Shown here: in pieces, positions 51,115 to 61,275 of the stretch
Layout of the letters: the number at the start of each line of letters is the position of its first letter
Position numbering within the stretch: the first letter of the stretch is position 1
NCBI RefSeq assembly: GCF_008801605.1
Contig: NZ_VZPJ01000003.1
Coordinates: 248,001-312,000 of the forward strand
DNA: 64,000 nt
From: Pseudomonas brassicacearum subsp. brassicacearum
GTDB lineage: Bacteria; Pseudomonadota; Gammaproteobacteria; Pseudomonadales; Pseudomonadaceae
Reading direction: 5' to 3'
Program-made: the position numbers and the translations under genes
Notes under the pieces: model-generated
What the model was told of the DNA's origin: nothing
The model's database searches: none
What the model saw: the letters and a program-made list of their open reading frames with translations, nothing else

Positions 51115-52284
51115 ATGAACACCGCCGTGAATGTCAACGTAGTGCATGAATCCGAAGCCCAGCGCCAACACGCCAGGGTCAAAATCCCGGCCAAGCTGCG
51201 CTTCTTCGGTCCTGACCGTACGCCGATGGAAGTCAAGGTCCTGGACCTGTCCGCCGGCGGCCTGAGCTTCAACGCCGGCCAGATGCCTCTCAAGACCGGG
51301 GAGTCCTACAAAGGTCGCCTGCAGTTCGTCATCGACAACCTTGGCCTGGCCATGGACGTGGAATTGCAGATCCGTTCCTACGACCGCCAGACCGGCCGCA
51401 CCGGTTGCCAGTTCCAGAACCTGGAGCCTCGGGACATCTCGACACTGCGTCACATCATTACCTCGCACCTGGCCGGCGACATCGTCGGTGTCGGCGATGT
51501 GCTGGCGACCCTGCAGCGCGATAACTTCACCAAGGCTCGCAAGCAGAAAGACGAAAACGGTGGCATGAGTGCCTTGGGTCGCCTGCGCGCCGTGACCTTC
51601 AGCCTGGGCGTCTTTGTCGTTGGCCTCGCGGCGTTCGGTTTCATCTTCAAGTCTGTGTACGGCATGTACTTCGTCAGCCATGCCCAGGCCGGTCTGGTGA
51701 ATGTACCGGGCATGGCCATCACCATGCCGCGCGACGGCACCGTGCAGAGCCTGGTCAAGGCCGACGGCGCGGCCGCCAAGGGCGCCCCGCTGGCGACCTT
51801 CAGCACCAGCATGCTCGACGTGCTCAAGGGTCACCTGGACGACAACCAGTTGCAGCCGGCCAAGGTCGAGGAACTGTTCGGCAAGCAAATGACCGGCACC
51901 CTGACGTCGCCGTGCGACTGCATCGTGTCCCAGCAACTGGTCGCCAACGGCCAGTACGCAAGCAAGGGTGACGTGATCTTCCAACTGGTCCCACGGGGCA
52001 CCGAGGCCAACGTCGAAGCGCGCTTCTCCTATCGCCAGTTCGGCGACGTGCGCCCAGGTACGCCAGTCAACTTCCAGGTCGCCGGCGAAGACACCACCCG
52101 TACCGGCAAGATCGTCAGCAGCACCAGCCTGAAAAGTGCCGACCTGTCCTCCGATATCCGTGTGCTGATCCAACCTGACGAACCCCTGGACAGCTCGCTG
52201 GCCGGCCGTCCGGTAGAAGTCACCAGCGACCGTGGCCCGAACCTGAACTGGCTGATCGACAAAGCCATGGCCGTCGGTATTTAA
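51115..52284 (+). CDS. alg44: Alginate co-polymerase and c-di-GMP receptor Alg44
   Basis: 389 aa. The N-terminal PilZ domain has the c-di-GMP ligands Arg17 and Arg21 (RQHAR) and DLSAGG with Asp44 and Ser46, at the same numbers as I recall for P. aeruginosa. One membrane helix follows (about 162-184, TFSLGVFVVGLAAFGFIF), then a periplasmic HlyD-like domain (VPRGTEANVEARFSYRQFGDVR) likely to contact the export complex. Binding of c-di-GMP switches on Alg8. Confidence 0.96.
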   Translation: MNTAVNVNVVHESEAQRQHARVKIPAKLRFFGPDRTPMEVKVLDLSAGGLSFNAGQMPLKTGESYKGRLQFVIDNLGLAMDVELQIRSYDRQTGRTGCQFQNLEPRDISTLRHIITSHLAGDIVGVGDVLATLQRDNFTKARKQKDENGGMSALGRLRAVTFSLGVFVVGLAAFGFIFKSVYGMYFVSHAQAGLVNVPGMAITMPRDGTVQSLVKADGAAAKGAPLATFSTSMLDVLKGHLDDNQLQPAKVEELFGKQMTGTLTSPCDCIVSQQLVANGQYASKGDVIFQLVPRGTEANVEARFSYRQFGDVRPGTPVNFQVAGEDTTRTGKIVSSTSLKSADLSSDIRVLIQPDEPLDSSLAGRPVEVTSDRGPNLNWLIDKAMAVGI

Positions 52285-52334
52285 GTCGAGGATATGCCCG
52301 TGACCATTATAAAAATCCTGAACACCCCACAGAC

Positions 52335-52402
52335 CCTGTGGGAGCGAGCTTGCTCGCGAAAGGATCAACGCGGTCAGGATGCTATGCCGCAAACTCGTTC
52401 CC
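52335..52402. repeat. REPIN-derived sequence between alg44 and algK, running into algK
   Basis: A complete left REP arm (CTGTGGGAGCGAGCTTGCTC, 52335-52360). A decayed right arm follows: GCAAACTCGTTCCCACA (52387-52403) differs from the standard GCAAGCTCGCTCCCACA at two positions. The right arm lies inside the first codons of algK. Confidence 0.75.
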
Positions 52403-53784
52403 ACATGGGAACTCTGTGTGCCCTGGCACTGGCCGTCAGCCTGGCCGGTTGTGCCGGCCTGCCCGATCAACGCCTGGCCAATGAAGCCCTCAAGCGCGGC
52501 GACACGGCGCTGGCGCAGCAGAACTACCAGCAGCTGGCCGACCTGGGCTACAGCGAGGCCCAGGTGGGCCTGGCTGACATCCAGGTGGATAGCCACGACC
52601 CCGAGCAGATGAAAAAAGCCGAGGCGACTTACCGCGCCGCCGCCGATATCTCGCCACGGGCCCAGGCTCGCCTGGGTCGCCTGCTGGTGGCCAAGCCCGG
52701 TTCTACCGAAGCGGAAAAACACGAAGCCGAAGGCCTGTTGAAGAAAGCTTTCGCCAACGGAGAAGGCAACACCCTGATCCCGCTGGCGATGCTGTACCTG
52801 CAATATCCCCACAGCTTCCCGAACGTCAACGCCCAACAGCAGATCAGCCAATGGCGCAGCGCCGGTTATCCGGAAGCGGGCCTGGCGCAGATTCTGCTCT
52901 ACCGCACCCAGGGCACCTACGACCAGCACCTGGACGAAGTCGAGAAGGTCTGCAAGGCCGCGCTGGCGACCACGGACATCTGCTACGTCGAACTGGCCAC
53001 GGTCTATCAGAAACGCGGCCAGCCGGAACAGCAGGCCGCACTGCTCAAGCAGATGCAGGACGGTCACGCCCGTGGCGTCGTATCCGCCCAGCGCGTGGAC
53101 AGCGTCGCCCGTGTCCTGGCCGACGCCAGCCTGGGCAAGACCGATGAAAAGACCGCCCAGTCGTTGCTCGAAGGCATCGCCCCTGGCTACCCCGCTGCCT
53201 GGGTCAGCCTGGCGCAACTGCTCTACGACTTCCCGGAACTGGGTGACGTCGACAAGATGATGCAGTACCTGGAAAACGGCCGCGCCGCCGACCAGCCGCG
53301 CGCCGAGCTGTTGCTGGGCAAGCTTTACTACGAAGGCAAGTGGGTCCCGGCCGATGCCAAGGTCGCCGAGGCACATTTCCAGAAAGCCGTGGGCCGCGAA
53401 GTGGCCGCCGACTACTACCTCGGCCAGATCTATCGCCGCGGTTACCTGGGCCAGGTGTACTCGCAAAAAGCCCTGGACCACCTGCTCAAGGCCGCCCGCA
53501 ACGGCCAGAACAGCGCCGACTTTGCCATTGCCCAGCTGTTCTCCCAGGGCAAGGGCACCAAGCCCAACCCGGTCAACGCCTATGTGTTCAGCCAGTTGGC
53601 CAAGGTGCAGAACACCCCGCAAGCCACCGAGCTTGCCCAAACCCTCGAAGCACAATTACCGCCGGAACAACTTGCACAAGCCCAACGCCTGCTACAACAA
53701 GAGCAGGCCATTCGCGGCGCTATGAGCCCCGATACGCTTGAACTGCAAGCCCTAAAAGAAGATGACGGCGAGGAACCTCTATGA
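52384..53784 (+). CDS. algK: Alginate secretion lipoprotein AlgK
   Basis: Outer-membrane lipoprotein of TPR/Sel1 repeats that positions the AlgE porin and binds AlgX. I start at ATG 52384 (466 aa), just after AGGAT. The longer frame from 52294 includes a translated REP sequence (TLWERACSR) and is not credible; ATG 52405 is another possibility. The signal peptide [16 protein letters not shown] ends in a lipobox, followed by repeats such as [18 protein letters not shown] and [22 protein letters not shown]. The stop overlaps algE (ATGA). Confidence 0.92.
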   Translation: MPQTRSHMGTLCALALAVSLAGCAGLPDQRLANEALKRGDTALAQQNYQQLADLGYSEAQVGLADIQVDSHDPEQMKKAEATYRAAADISPRAQARLGRLLVAKPGSTEAEKHEAEGLLKKAFANGEGNTLIPLAMLYLQYPHSFPNVNAQQQISQWRSAGYPEAGLAQILLYRTQGTYDQHLDEVEKVCKAALATTDICYVELATVYQKRGQPEQQAALLKQMQDGHARGVVSAQRVDSVARVLADASLGKTDEKTAQSLLEGIAPGYPAAWVSLAQLLYDFPELGDVDKMMQYLENGRAADQPRAELLLGKLYYEGKWVPADAKVAEAHFQKAVGREVAADYYLGQIYRRGYLGQVYSQKALDHLLKAARNGQNSADFAIAQLFSQGKGTKPNPVNAYVFSQLAKVQNTPQATELAQTLEAQLPPEQLAQAQRLLQQEQAIRGAMSPDTLELQALKEDDGEEPL

Positions 53785-55280
53785 AGCTTTTGAAGCTCAA
53801 CCCTTTTGTGCAGGCTGGTATTGGCCTGTCGTTTGCCCTGCTGTGGTCCTGTCCGACCCTGGCGGCACTGACCGATAGCAAGAATTTCGGCCTGGAAGTG
53901 AAGATCACCGGGCAGTCCGAAGATGACCGTGACCTCGGCACCCAGAGCGGTGGCGACGTCAACGGTGTCGGCCTGGACCTGCGTCCATGGGTCTACGGTG
54001 AAAGCGAAAGCGGCGCCTGGAGCGCCTACGCCATGGCCCAGGCCGTGACCTCCAGCGACATCATCGAGACCGACACCCTGCAACAGTCCGATGGCAGCAC
54101 CCAGCAAACCGACAGCGGTGACCGCGAAGCCAAGAAAAGCTACCTGGCCATGCGCGAGTTCTGGATTGGCTACCGCGGCCTGACCCCCTACCCGGGCGAG
54201 CAGTTGAAGTTCGGTCGCCAGCGCCTGCGCAACGACGACGGCCAATGGCGCGACACCAACATCGAAGCCTTGAACTGGACCTTCGATACCACCTTGCTGC
54301 GGGCCAACCTCGGCGTGGCCGAACGGTTCAGCGAGTACCGTACCGACCTCAAGGAATTGTCCCCCAAGGACAAGGACCGCCTGCACGTCTATGGCGACGT
54401 GGGCTACCAGTGGATGCCAGGCCAGTGGGCCGGTATCCGCGCCCACCACTCCCATGACAATGGCAGCCTCGATTACCCGACCCCGGGCGAAGCCACCGAC
54501 ACCCTGGACAAGACCCAGAACGGCGACATCTCCTGGCTCGGCCTGGAAGCCAACAGCGACGCCTACAACTGGCGCAACACCAACACCGTCAACTACTGGG
54601 CCAGCCTCACCGGCATGAGCGGCGAGCGCGACACCGTCAACCCGCTCAACGCCGACGGCACGCGCCCGACAGAAGCCAAGCACAGCGATGACGTGGACGG
54701 CTGGGCCACTGACCTGGGTATCCGCCTGCGTCTGGACCCGCAATGGCAAGTCGGTGCGGCCTATGCCCGCGCCAGCGATGAGTACCAACAGAACGGCCTG
54801 CAAAGCAACCGCTCGAACTTCACCGGCACCCGCTCGCGCGTGCACCGTTTCGGCGAAGCGTTCCGTGGCGAAATGGCCAACACCCAGAGCGCCAGCCTGT
54901 TCGGTTCCTGGCAACTGCGTGACGAATACGACGCCAGCCTTGTGTATCACAAGTTCTGGCGCGTGGACGGCAACAAGCCAGTGGGCAGCAACGGCATCAA
55001 CGCCGTGGAAAACAACACCGACGACGTGACCGGCGCGATTCTGTCCACCTCGTCCCTGCCGCTGAATGACGGCGAAAAGGACCTGGGCCAGGAAGTCGAT
55101 CTGGTCGTCACCAAGTACTTCAAGCAAGGCCTGCTACCGGCCGCGCTGAGTCAATCCATTGATGAGCCGTCGGCGCTGGTGCGCTTTCGTGGCGGCGTGT
55201 TCAAGCCAGGCGACGCCTACGGCAAAGAGGTCGATTCGTACATGCATCGCGCCTTTGTCGACGTGATCTGGCGCTTCTGA
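53781..55280 (+). CDS. algE: Alginate export porin AlgE
   Basis: Eighteen-stranded outer-membrane barrel that secretes alginate. 499 aa with signal peptide ([20 protein letters not shown].. cut near residue 29). Beta-strand-rich throughout, with typical loops ([53 protein letters not shown]). It ends in FVDVIWRF, the aromatic C-terminus recognised by the Bam machinery. Coupled to algK at the 5' end and overlapping the upstream reading frame of algG at its stop. Confidence 0.96.
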   Translation: MKLLKLNPFVQAGIGLSFALLWSCPTLAALTDSKNFGLEVKITGQSEDDRDLGTQSGGDVNGVGLDLRPWVYGESESGAWSAYAMAQAVTSSDIIETDTLQQSDGSTQQTDSGDREAKKSYLAMREFWIGYRGLTPYPGEQLKFGRQRLRNDDGQWRDTNIEALNWTFDTTLLRANLGVAERFSEYRTDLKELSPKDKDRLHVYGDVGYQWMPGQWAGIRAHHSHDNGSLDYPTPGEATDTLDKTQNGDISWLGLEANSDAYNWRNTNTVNYWASLTGMSGERDTVNPLNADGTRPTEAKHSDDVDGWATDLGIRLRLDPQWQVGAAYARASDEYQQNGLQSNRSNFTGTRSRVHRFGEAFRGEMANTQSASLFGSWQLRDEYDASLVYHKFWRVDGNKPVGSNGINAVENNTDDVTGAILSTSSLPLNDGEKDLGQEVDLVVTKYFKQGLLPAALSQSIDEPSALVRFRGGVFKPGDAYGKEVDSYMHRAFVDVIWRF

Positions 55281-55306
55281 TGCGAATGGCCATGGGAGTG
55301 CCCGAA

Positions 55307-56896
55307 ATGAACCGCTACCTCAGGAACAGCCAGGCGATGAAAGGTTCGATCAGCCTGTTGGTCGCAGCGATGCTGCTGGCCGGCTCGCCGGCGTTCGCCA
55401 ACGTTGAACCGGTGGTCAAGCCGGGCAACGTGGTCAAAGGTCTGCAACAAGCCAAGACCTACACCGTCAGCAGCGCGCCGATCGCACCACTGGAGCTGGC
55501 CACGCCGACCCTGCCCGACCTCAAAGGCTATACGGCCGAAGCGGTCGCGGCCAAGATCGTGCGCAGCAAGCCCGGCAAGATCAGCGTGCGGCGGATGATG
55601 CAGGAAAACGCCTTGAAGGACTTCATCGGCGGTGACAACAAGATGGCCGAGTGGGTCGTGCGTCAGCACGGCATCCCACAGGCCATCTTCGTCGACGATG
55701 GCTACATGAACCTCAAGGACCTGGCCAAGAAGTTGCCCAAGTACATCATCGAAACTTCGCCAGGTGTCTACCTGGCGAAGATTCCGATCGTGGTCGGCCA
55801 GAAAGGCATCCTGGAAATCGACAAACAGACCCAGGAACTGCGCCTGTCCCAGGAAGGCGGCGCGTTCCTGGTCAACGATGGCCATATGTTCATCCGCGAC
55901 ACCAAGGTCACCGGCTGGCGTGAAAAGGAAAACGGCCCTGCGACCTTCCGTTCACCCAAGGAATTCCGTCCGTTCCTGCTGGCCTGGGGTGGCACCGAGA
56001 CCTACATCGTCAACACCAAGATGGCCAGTTTCGGCTACTCCAACAGTAAGTCGTACGGGGTGAGTATTTCCCAGTACACGCCGAACATGGCCAAGGTCCT
56101 CAAGCGCCCGGAACCGACCGGCTGGATCATCGGTTCCGAGTTCTCGGACATGTGGTACGGCTTCTACTGCTATGAAACCCGCGACTTCGTGGTCAAGGGC
56201 AATACCTACAAAGACAACATTGTCTACGGCATCGACCCCCACGACCGTTCCCATCGGCTGATCATTGCCGACAACACCGTCTACGGGACCAAGAAGAAGC
56301 ACGGGATCATTATTTCCCGTGAAGTCAACGACAGCTTCATTTTCAACAACCGCAGCTATGACAACAAACTCTCGGGCCTGGTGATCGACCGTAACAGCGT
56401 GAACAACCTGATCGCCTACAACGAGATCTACAAGAACCACACCGACGGCATCACGCTCTATGAGAGTGCTGACAACCTGCTGTGGGGCAACAAAGTGATC
56501 AGCAACCGCCGCCACGGCATCCGGATTCGTAACAGCGTGAACATCCGCCTCTACGAAAACGTGTCCATGGCCAACGGCCTGACCGGCCTCTACGGCCACA
56601 TCAAAGACCTGTCCGACACCGACCGTGACATCAAGCTCGACCCGTTCGACGCCGAAGTCTCGCTGATCGTGGTCGGCGGCGAACTGGCTGCCAACGGCAG
56701 CGGCCCGCTGTCCATCGACTCGCCGTTGAGCGTCGAGCTGTACCGCGTGTCCATGCTCGCACCGACCAAATCCAGCGGCATCAGCTTCTCGGGAATCCTC
56801 GGCGAGCGCCAGGATGAAATTCTCGACCTGCTGGTGCGCCAGCAGAAAGCCGTGCTGATCGACCCCGTCGAACGCCAGACCGAAATGCGGGACTGA
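55307..56896 (+). CDS. algG: Poly(mannuronate) C5-epimerase AlgG
   Basis: Periplasmic enzyme converting mannuronate to guluronate in the polymer and protecting it in the secretion scaffold. I choose ATG 55307 (MNRYLRNSQAMKG.., 529 aa) because GGAG lies 6-9 bp upstream; the frame is open to an ATG overlapping the algE stop. Signal peptide to about residue 32, then a right-handed beta-helix with the DPHD motif (YGIDPHDRSHRLIIADN) at the active site. Confidence 0.95.
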   Translation: MNRYLRNSQAMKGSISLLVAAMLLAGSPAFANVEPVVKPGNVVKGLQQAKTYTVSSAPIAPLELATPTLPDLKGYTAEAVAAKIVRSKPGKISVRRMMQENALKDFIGGDNKMAEWVVRQHGIPQAIFVDDGYMNLKDLAKKLPKYIIETSPGVYLAKIPIVVGQKGILEIDKQTQELRLSQEGGAFLVNDGHMFIRDTKVTGWREKENGPATFRSPKEFRPFLLAWGGTETYIVNTKMASFGYSNSKSYGVSISQYTPNMAKVLKRPEPTGWIIGSEFSDMWYGFYCYETRDFVVKGNTYKDNIVYGIDPHDRSHRLIIADNTVYGTKKKHGIIISREVNDSFIFNNRSYDNKLSGLVIDRNSVNNLIAYNEIYKNHTDGITLYESADNLLWGNKVISNRRHGIRIRNSVNIRLYENVSMANGLTGLYGHIKDLSDTDRDIKLDPFDAEVSLIVVGGELAANGSGPLSIDSPLSVELYRVSMLAPTKSSGISFSGILGERQDEILDLLVRQQKAVLIDPVERQTEMRD

Positions 56897-56907
56897 GGAT
56901 GACCTTT

Positions 56908-58356
56908 ATGAACCCAAAGATGATCAAACTCCTGGGCCTGTCCGCCCTGACTGCCGGCATTCTCGCCGCTGCAAGCGGCGCCCGCGCCGATGAAACCAAG
57001 GCCCCGAGCTTCACGGCCGAGCCATGCTGCAACCTGTGCCCTGAAGCCCACGACGCGAAGAACTACACCACGCGCTACCAGCAGAACTTCACCACGCTGG
57101 TGCAGGCCCAGGGCGACTGGTTGTTCCGGACCCAGGAAGACCTGCGGACCGAATTCAACACCACCCCGGCCGGCTACAAGCGCCTGCAGCAGTTGCACGA
57201 TGCGTTCAAGGCAAAAGGCGTCGAACTGGTGCTCGTCTACCAGCCAACCCGGGGCCTGGTGAACCGCAACAAGCTCAACCCACAGGAAAAGGCCGCTTTC
57301 GACTACGAGAAAGCCCTGACCAACTACAAATCCATGCTCGGCCGTTTCGCCCAGATGGGTTACGTGGTGCCAGACCTGTCGCCGCTGACCAACGAAAGCC
57401 TGCCCGAAACCCTGCCGGCCCACGATTTCTATTTCCGTGGCGACCAGCACTGGACGCCATACGGCGCCCAGCGCACGGCCAAGATCGTCGCCGAGAAGGT
57501 CAAGCAGATCCCGGCCTTCGCCGACATTCCCAAGCGTGAGTTCGAGACCAAGAAGTCCGGTCGCATGGGCAAGACCGGTACCCTGCACAACATGGCCGGG
57601 CAGCTGTGCGGCACCAGCTATGCGATCCAGTACATGGACCAGTTCACCACCGAGCCTAAGGGCGAGGCTGGCGACGGCGACCTGTTCAGCGATTCCGGCA
57701 ACCCGCAGATCACCCTCGTGGGCACCAGTCACAGTGGCAAGAACTACAACTTCGCCGGCTTCCTGGAAGAGGCCATCGGCGCCGACATCCTCAACGTAGC
57801 CTTCCCCGGCGGCGGTTTCGAGGGCGCGATGATCCAGTACCTGGGCAGCGAAGAGTTCCAGAAGAATCCGCCGAAAATCCTCATCTGGGAATTCTCGCCG
57901 CTGTATCGCCTGGACCAGGAAACCATCTATCGCCAGATGATGGCGCTGCTGGACAACAACGGTTGCGAAGGCAAGCCGGCATTGATGAGCAGCAAGACCG
58001 CGCTCAAGCCAGGCAAGAACGAATTGATGGTCAATAGCAAGAACATGGATCTGCGTAACGGCAGCCACCAGGTCGACATCCGCTTCGCCGACACCTCGGT
58101 GAAAACCTTGCAAGCCACCCTCTGGTACATGAATGGGCGCCACGAGGATATCAAGATCGAAAAACCGGATACCTCCGAAACCGACGGACGTTTCGCCTTC
58201 CAGCTGCGCACCGACGAGGACTGGGCTTCGCAAAACCTTCTGGCTGTCGAAGTCCAGGGCCCCGAAGCCGGTAAAGAGCCGCAGCAGATCGAAGCGAAAA
58301 TCTGTAAACGCAACGCATCTCCGCAAGCCGAACAAACGGCTCAAATCGGACAATGA
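56908..58356 (+). CDS. algX: Alginate O-acetyltransferase AlgX
   Basis: Periplasmic SGNH-hydrolase-like enzyme that acetylates alginate as the last step of the AlgIJFX pathway and links to AlgK. ATG 56908 ([17 protein letters not shown]) has TGAGG 9 bp upstream, so I prefer it to ATG 56899; 482 aa. Signal peptide to about 27. Catalytic elements are [12 protein letters not shown] (Asp/His pair) and [12 protein letters not shown] (nucleophile serine). A C-terminal carbohydrate-binding module follows from about 345. The cysteine pair CCNLC near the mature N-terminus is conserved. Confidence 0.95.
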   Translation: MNPKMIKLLGLSALTAGILAAASGARADETKAPSFTAEPCCNLCPEAHDAKNYTTRYQQNFTTLVQAQGDWLFRTQEDLRTEFNTTPAGYKRLQQLHDAFKAKGVELVLVYQPTRGLVNRNKLNPQEKAAFDYEKALTNYKSMLGRFAQMGYVVPDLSPLTNESLPETLPAHDFYFRGDQHWTPYGAQRTAKIVAEKVKQIPAFADIPKREFETKKSGRMGKTGTLHNMAGQLCGTSYAIQYMDQFTTEPKGEAGDGDLFSDSGNPQITLVGTSHSGKNYNFAGFLEEAIGADILNVAFPGGGFEGAMIQYLGSEEFQKNPPKILIWEFSPLYRLDQETIYRQMMALLDNNGCEGKPALMSSKTALKPGKNELMVNSKNMDLRNGSHQVDIRFADTSVKTLQATLWYMNGRHEDIKIEKPDTSETDGRFAFQLRTDEDWASQNLLAVEVQGPEAGKEPQQIEAKICKRNASPQAEQTAQIGQ

Positions 58357-58367
58357 GGTCTCGTCTC

Positions 58368-59504
58368 ATGACCAGTACCACGCGCACCCGAACGTTGAAA
58401 ACGCTGCTGGCGCCTTCCCTGCTGACCCTGGCGATGTTCGCCGGGGCCACGCAGGCGGCGGCCCCGCTGCGCCCGCCACAGGGTTACTTCGCCCCGATCG
58501 AAAAGGTCAAGGCCGGCGAAGCGGCCCAAGGCTGCGACGCCACACCGACGCCCTACACCGGCTCCCTGCAATTTCGCAGCAAGTACGAGGGCTCCGACAA
58601 GGCCCGTGCGACCCTGAACGTGCAATCGGAAAAAGCCTTCCGCGACAGCACCGCCGACATCACCAAGATCGAGCGTGGCGTCAGCAAGCAAGTGATGCAA
58701 TTCATGCGTGACGGCCGTCCCGAACAATTGGAATGCACCCTCAACTGGCTGACCGCGTGGGCCCAGGCCGATGCGCTGATGTCCAAGGACTTCAACCACA
58801 CCGGCAAGTCCATGCGCAAATGGGCACTGGGTAGCATGGCTTCGGCCTATGTGCGCCTGAAGTTTTCCGAGTCCCGCCCACTGGCCAATCACCCGGAGCA
58901 GGCGCAACTGATCGAAGGCTGGTTCAGCCGGATGGCCGATCAGGTGGTCAGCGACTGGGACAACCTGCCGCTGGACAAGACCAACAACCACTCCTACTGG
59001 GCCGCCTGGTCGGTGATGGCCACCTCCGTGGCAACCAACCGCCGCGACCTGTTCGATTGGGCCGTCAAGGAATACAAGGTCGGCGTCAACCAGGTCGATG
59101 CCGACGGTTTCCTGCCCAACGAACTCAAGCGCAAGCAACGCGCCCTGTCCTACCACAACTATGCCCTGCCGCCACTGGCGATGATCGCCAGTTTCGCCCA
59201 GGTCAATGGTGTGGACCTGCGCCAGGAAAACAACGGCGCCCTCAAGCGCTTGGGTGACCGGGTGCTGGCCGGGGTCGAAGACCCAGACATCTTCGAAGAG
59301 AAGAACGGCGACAAGCAGGACATGAAGGACCTGAAGGTCGACTCGAAATTCGCCTGGCTCGAACCGTTCTGCAGCCTCTACACCTGCAGCGAGGATGTGC
59401 TGGAGCGCAAGCATGAGATGCAACCGTTCAAGACCTTCCGCCTCGGCGGTGACTTGACCCGGGTGTACGACCCTTCGCGGGAGAAAGGCGAAAAAGGAAG
59501 CTGA
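58368..59504 (+). CDS. algL: Poly(mannuronate) lyase AlgL
   Basis: Periplasmic family 5 polysaccharide lyase that clears alginate left in the periplasm. ATG 58368 ([14 protein letters not shown].., 378 aa) has TGAGG 9 bp upstream; an ATG at 58353 overlaps the algX stop. Signal peptide to about 32, then an alpha-toroid. Active-site features are [12 protein letters not shown] (Asn/His) and [15 protein letters not shown] (Tyr), with [15 protein letters not shown] also conserved. Confidence 0.95.
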   Translation: MTSTTRTRTLKTLLAPSLLTLAMFAGATQAAAPLRPPQGYFAPIEKVKAGEAAQGCDATPTPYTGSLQFRSKYEGSDKARATLNVQSEKAFRDSTADITKIERGVSKQVMQFMRDGRPEQLECTLNWLTAWAQADALMSKDFNHTGKSMRKWALGSMASAYVRLKFSESRPLANHPEQAQLIEGWFSRMADQVVSDWDNLPLDKTNNHSYWAAWSVMATSVATNRRDLFDWAVKEYKVGVNQVDADGFLPNELKRKQRALSYHNYALPPLAMIASFAQVNGVDLRQENNGALKRLGDRVLAGVEDPDIFEEKNGDKQDMKDLKVDSKFAWLEPFCSLYTCSEDVLERKHEMQPFKTFRLGGDLTRVYDPSREKGEKGS

Positions 59505-59513
59505 TTCACCGCT

Positions 59514-59622
59514 GATCGTTCCCACGCTCTGCGTGGGAATGCAGCCCGGGACGCTCTGCGTCCCACAAAGCCGAACGCGGAGCGTCCGTAGAGGCATTCC
59601 CACGCAGAGCGTGGGAACGATC
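59514..59622. repeat. Large symmetrical repeat element between algL and algI
   Basis: The outer 29 bp (59514-59542, beginning GATCGTTCCCACGC) are repeated exactly in reverse complement at 59594-59622. Each arm is itself a hairpin, and a further GGGACGCTCTGCGTCCC lies inside (59548-59564). Same family as 37771-37817. It separates the polymer-processing genes from the acetylation genes. Confidence 0.9.
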
Positions 59623-59641
59623 ATCACCCCTCTTTTTCATT

Positions 59642-59658
59642 GGGGGGGTTTGGGGGGG
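59642..59658 (+). repeat. G7-TTT-G7 tract upstream of algI
   Basis: Two runs of seven G separated by TTT, 41 bp before the algI ATG, in the transcribed strand sense. Potential for strand slippage or a G-quadruplex in the mRNA. Confidence 0.7.
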
Positions 59659-59698
59659 CTCTGGCCCTTGACTGTTGATTCAACATGGAGAGATCGGG

Positions 59699-61264
59699 AT
59701 GGTATTTTCATCCAATGTGTTCCTGTTTCTGTTCTTGCCGATCTTTCTCGGCTTGTACTACTTAAGCGGGCAACGCTATCGCAACCTGCTGCTGCTGATC
59801 GCCAGCTACGTGTTCTATGCCTGGTGGCGGGTGGACTTCCTGGCGCTGTTCGCCGGCGTCACCCTGTGGAACTACTGGATCGGCCTGAAAGTTGGCGCCG
59901 CCGGTGTGCGCACCAAACCGGCCCAGCGTTGGCTGTTGCTCGGCGTGGCGGTGGACTTGTGCATCCTGGGTTACTTCAAGTACGCCAACTTCGGCGTGGA
60001 CAGCCTCAACGCGATCATGACCAGCTTCGGTCTCGAACCGTTCATCCTGACCCACGTGCTGTTGCCGATCGGGATCTCGTTCTACATCTTCGAGTCCATC
60101 AGCTACATCATCGACGTCTATCGCGGTGACACCCCGGCGACCCGCAACCTGATCGACTTCGCGGCGTTCGTGGCGATTTTCCCGCACCTGATCGCCGGCC
60201 CCGTGTTGCGTTTCCGCGACCTGGCCGACCAGTTCAACAACCGTACCCACACGCTGGACAAGTTCTCCGAAGGCTGCACGCGCTTCATGCAGGGCTTCAT
60301 CAAGAAAGTGTTCATCGCCGACACCCTGGCGGTGGTGGCCGACCATTGCTTCGCCTTGCAGAACCCGACCACGGGCGATGCCTGGCTCGGCGCCCTGGCC
60401 TATACCGCGCAGCTGTACTTCGACTTCTCCGGCTACAGCGACATGGCCATCGGCCTGGGCCTGATGATGGGTTTCCGCTTCATGGAAAACTTCAAGCAGC
60501 CCTACATCAGCCAGTCGATCACCGAGTTCTGGCGTCGCTGGCACATCAGCCTGTCCACCTGGCTGCGCGACTACCTCTACATCACCCTGGGCGGTAACCG
60601 CAAAGGCACGCTGATGACCTATCGCAACCTGTTCCTGACCATGCTGCTCGGTGGTCTGTGGCACGGCGCGAACTTCACCTACATCATCTGGGGTGCCTGG
60701 CACGGCATGTGGCTGGCCATCGAAAAAGCCGTGGGCATCAACACCACGCCACGCAGCATCAACCCGATCCGCTGGGCGCTGACCTTCCTGCTGGTGGTGA
60801 TGGGCTGGGTGATTTTCCGCTCCGAGAACCTGCACGTGGCCGGTCGCATGTACAGCGCCATGTTCAGCTTCGGCGACTGGTCGCTGTCGGAACTGACCCG
60901 CGCCAACCTCACCGGCCTGCAGATCGCCACGCTGGTGGTGGCCTATATCACCCTCGCCTTCTTCGGCCTGCGGGACTTCTACACCAACCGTCCGCCGGTC
61001 AAGACCAAGCCTGAGGTCAATACCGAGGCCAACGGCCCGGCCACCGCACAACCGGGAATGATCAAGGCCGTACCGGGTGACAACCCATCGACGATCCATG
61101 AACCAGGCTACACCGTGGGTGTCGAAGCCCAGGTGCAACCGGCCTACTGGACCGTGGACTGGTCACGCTACGTGATGCGCGCCCTGGTGCTGCTGCTGTT
61201 CATCGCCTCGATTCTCAAACTCTCGGCGCAAAGCTTCTCGCCGTTCCTTTACTTCCAGTTCTGA
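59699..61264 (+). CDS. algI: Alginate O-acetylation MBOAT protein AlgI
   Basis: Inner-membrane MBOAT acyltransferase that brings acetyl groups across the membrane for AlgJ and AlgX. 521 aa from ATG 59699 (GGAGA 7 bp upstream); eight upstream codons are open but lack support. About ten membrane helices. Catalytic His322 lies in GGLWHGANFTYIIWGAWHGMW. FSGYSDMAIGLGLMMGFRFMENFKQPY is the family core. A hydrophilic loop near 440-490 is rich in Pro, Thr and Glu. Confidence 0.96.
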   Translation: MVFSSNVFLFLFLPIFLGLYYLSGQRYRNLLLLIASYVFYAWWRVDFLALFAGVTLWNYWIGLKVGAAGVRTKPAQRWLLLGVAVDLCILGYFKYANFGVDSLNAIMTSFGLEPFILTHVLLPIGISFYIFESISYIIDVYRGDTPATRNLIDFAAFVAIFPHLIAGPVLRFRDLADQFNNRTHTLDKFSEGCTRFMQGFIKKVFIADTLAVVADHCFALQNPTTGDAWLGALAYTAQLYFDFSGYSDMAIGLGLMMGFRFMENFKQPYISQSITEFWRRWHISLSTWLRDYLYITLGGNRKGTLMTYRNLFLTMLLGGLWHGANFTYIIWGAWHGMWLAIEKAVGINTTPRSINPIRWALTFLLVVMGWVIFRSENLHVAGRMYSAMFSFGDWSLSELTRANLTGLQIATLVVAYITLAFFGLRDFYTNRPPVKTKPEVNTEANGPATAQPGMIKAVPGDNPSTIHEPGYTVGVEAQVQPAYWTVDWSRYVMRALVLLLFIASILKLSAQSFSPFLYFQF

Positions 61265-61275
61265 GGGATCTGAAC

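Noticed and set aside
52294..52383. Upstream extension of algK from 52294
   Set aside because: It translates a REP arm (TLWERACSR), a peptide that recurs at other REP sites, and lacks a signal sequence until the later start.
50992..53655. 887-codon minus-strand open frame across alg44 and algK
   Set aside because: Spans two real genes and the REP element; no family features.
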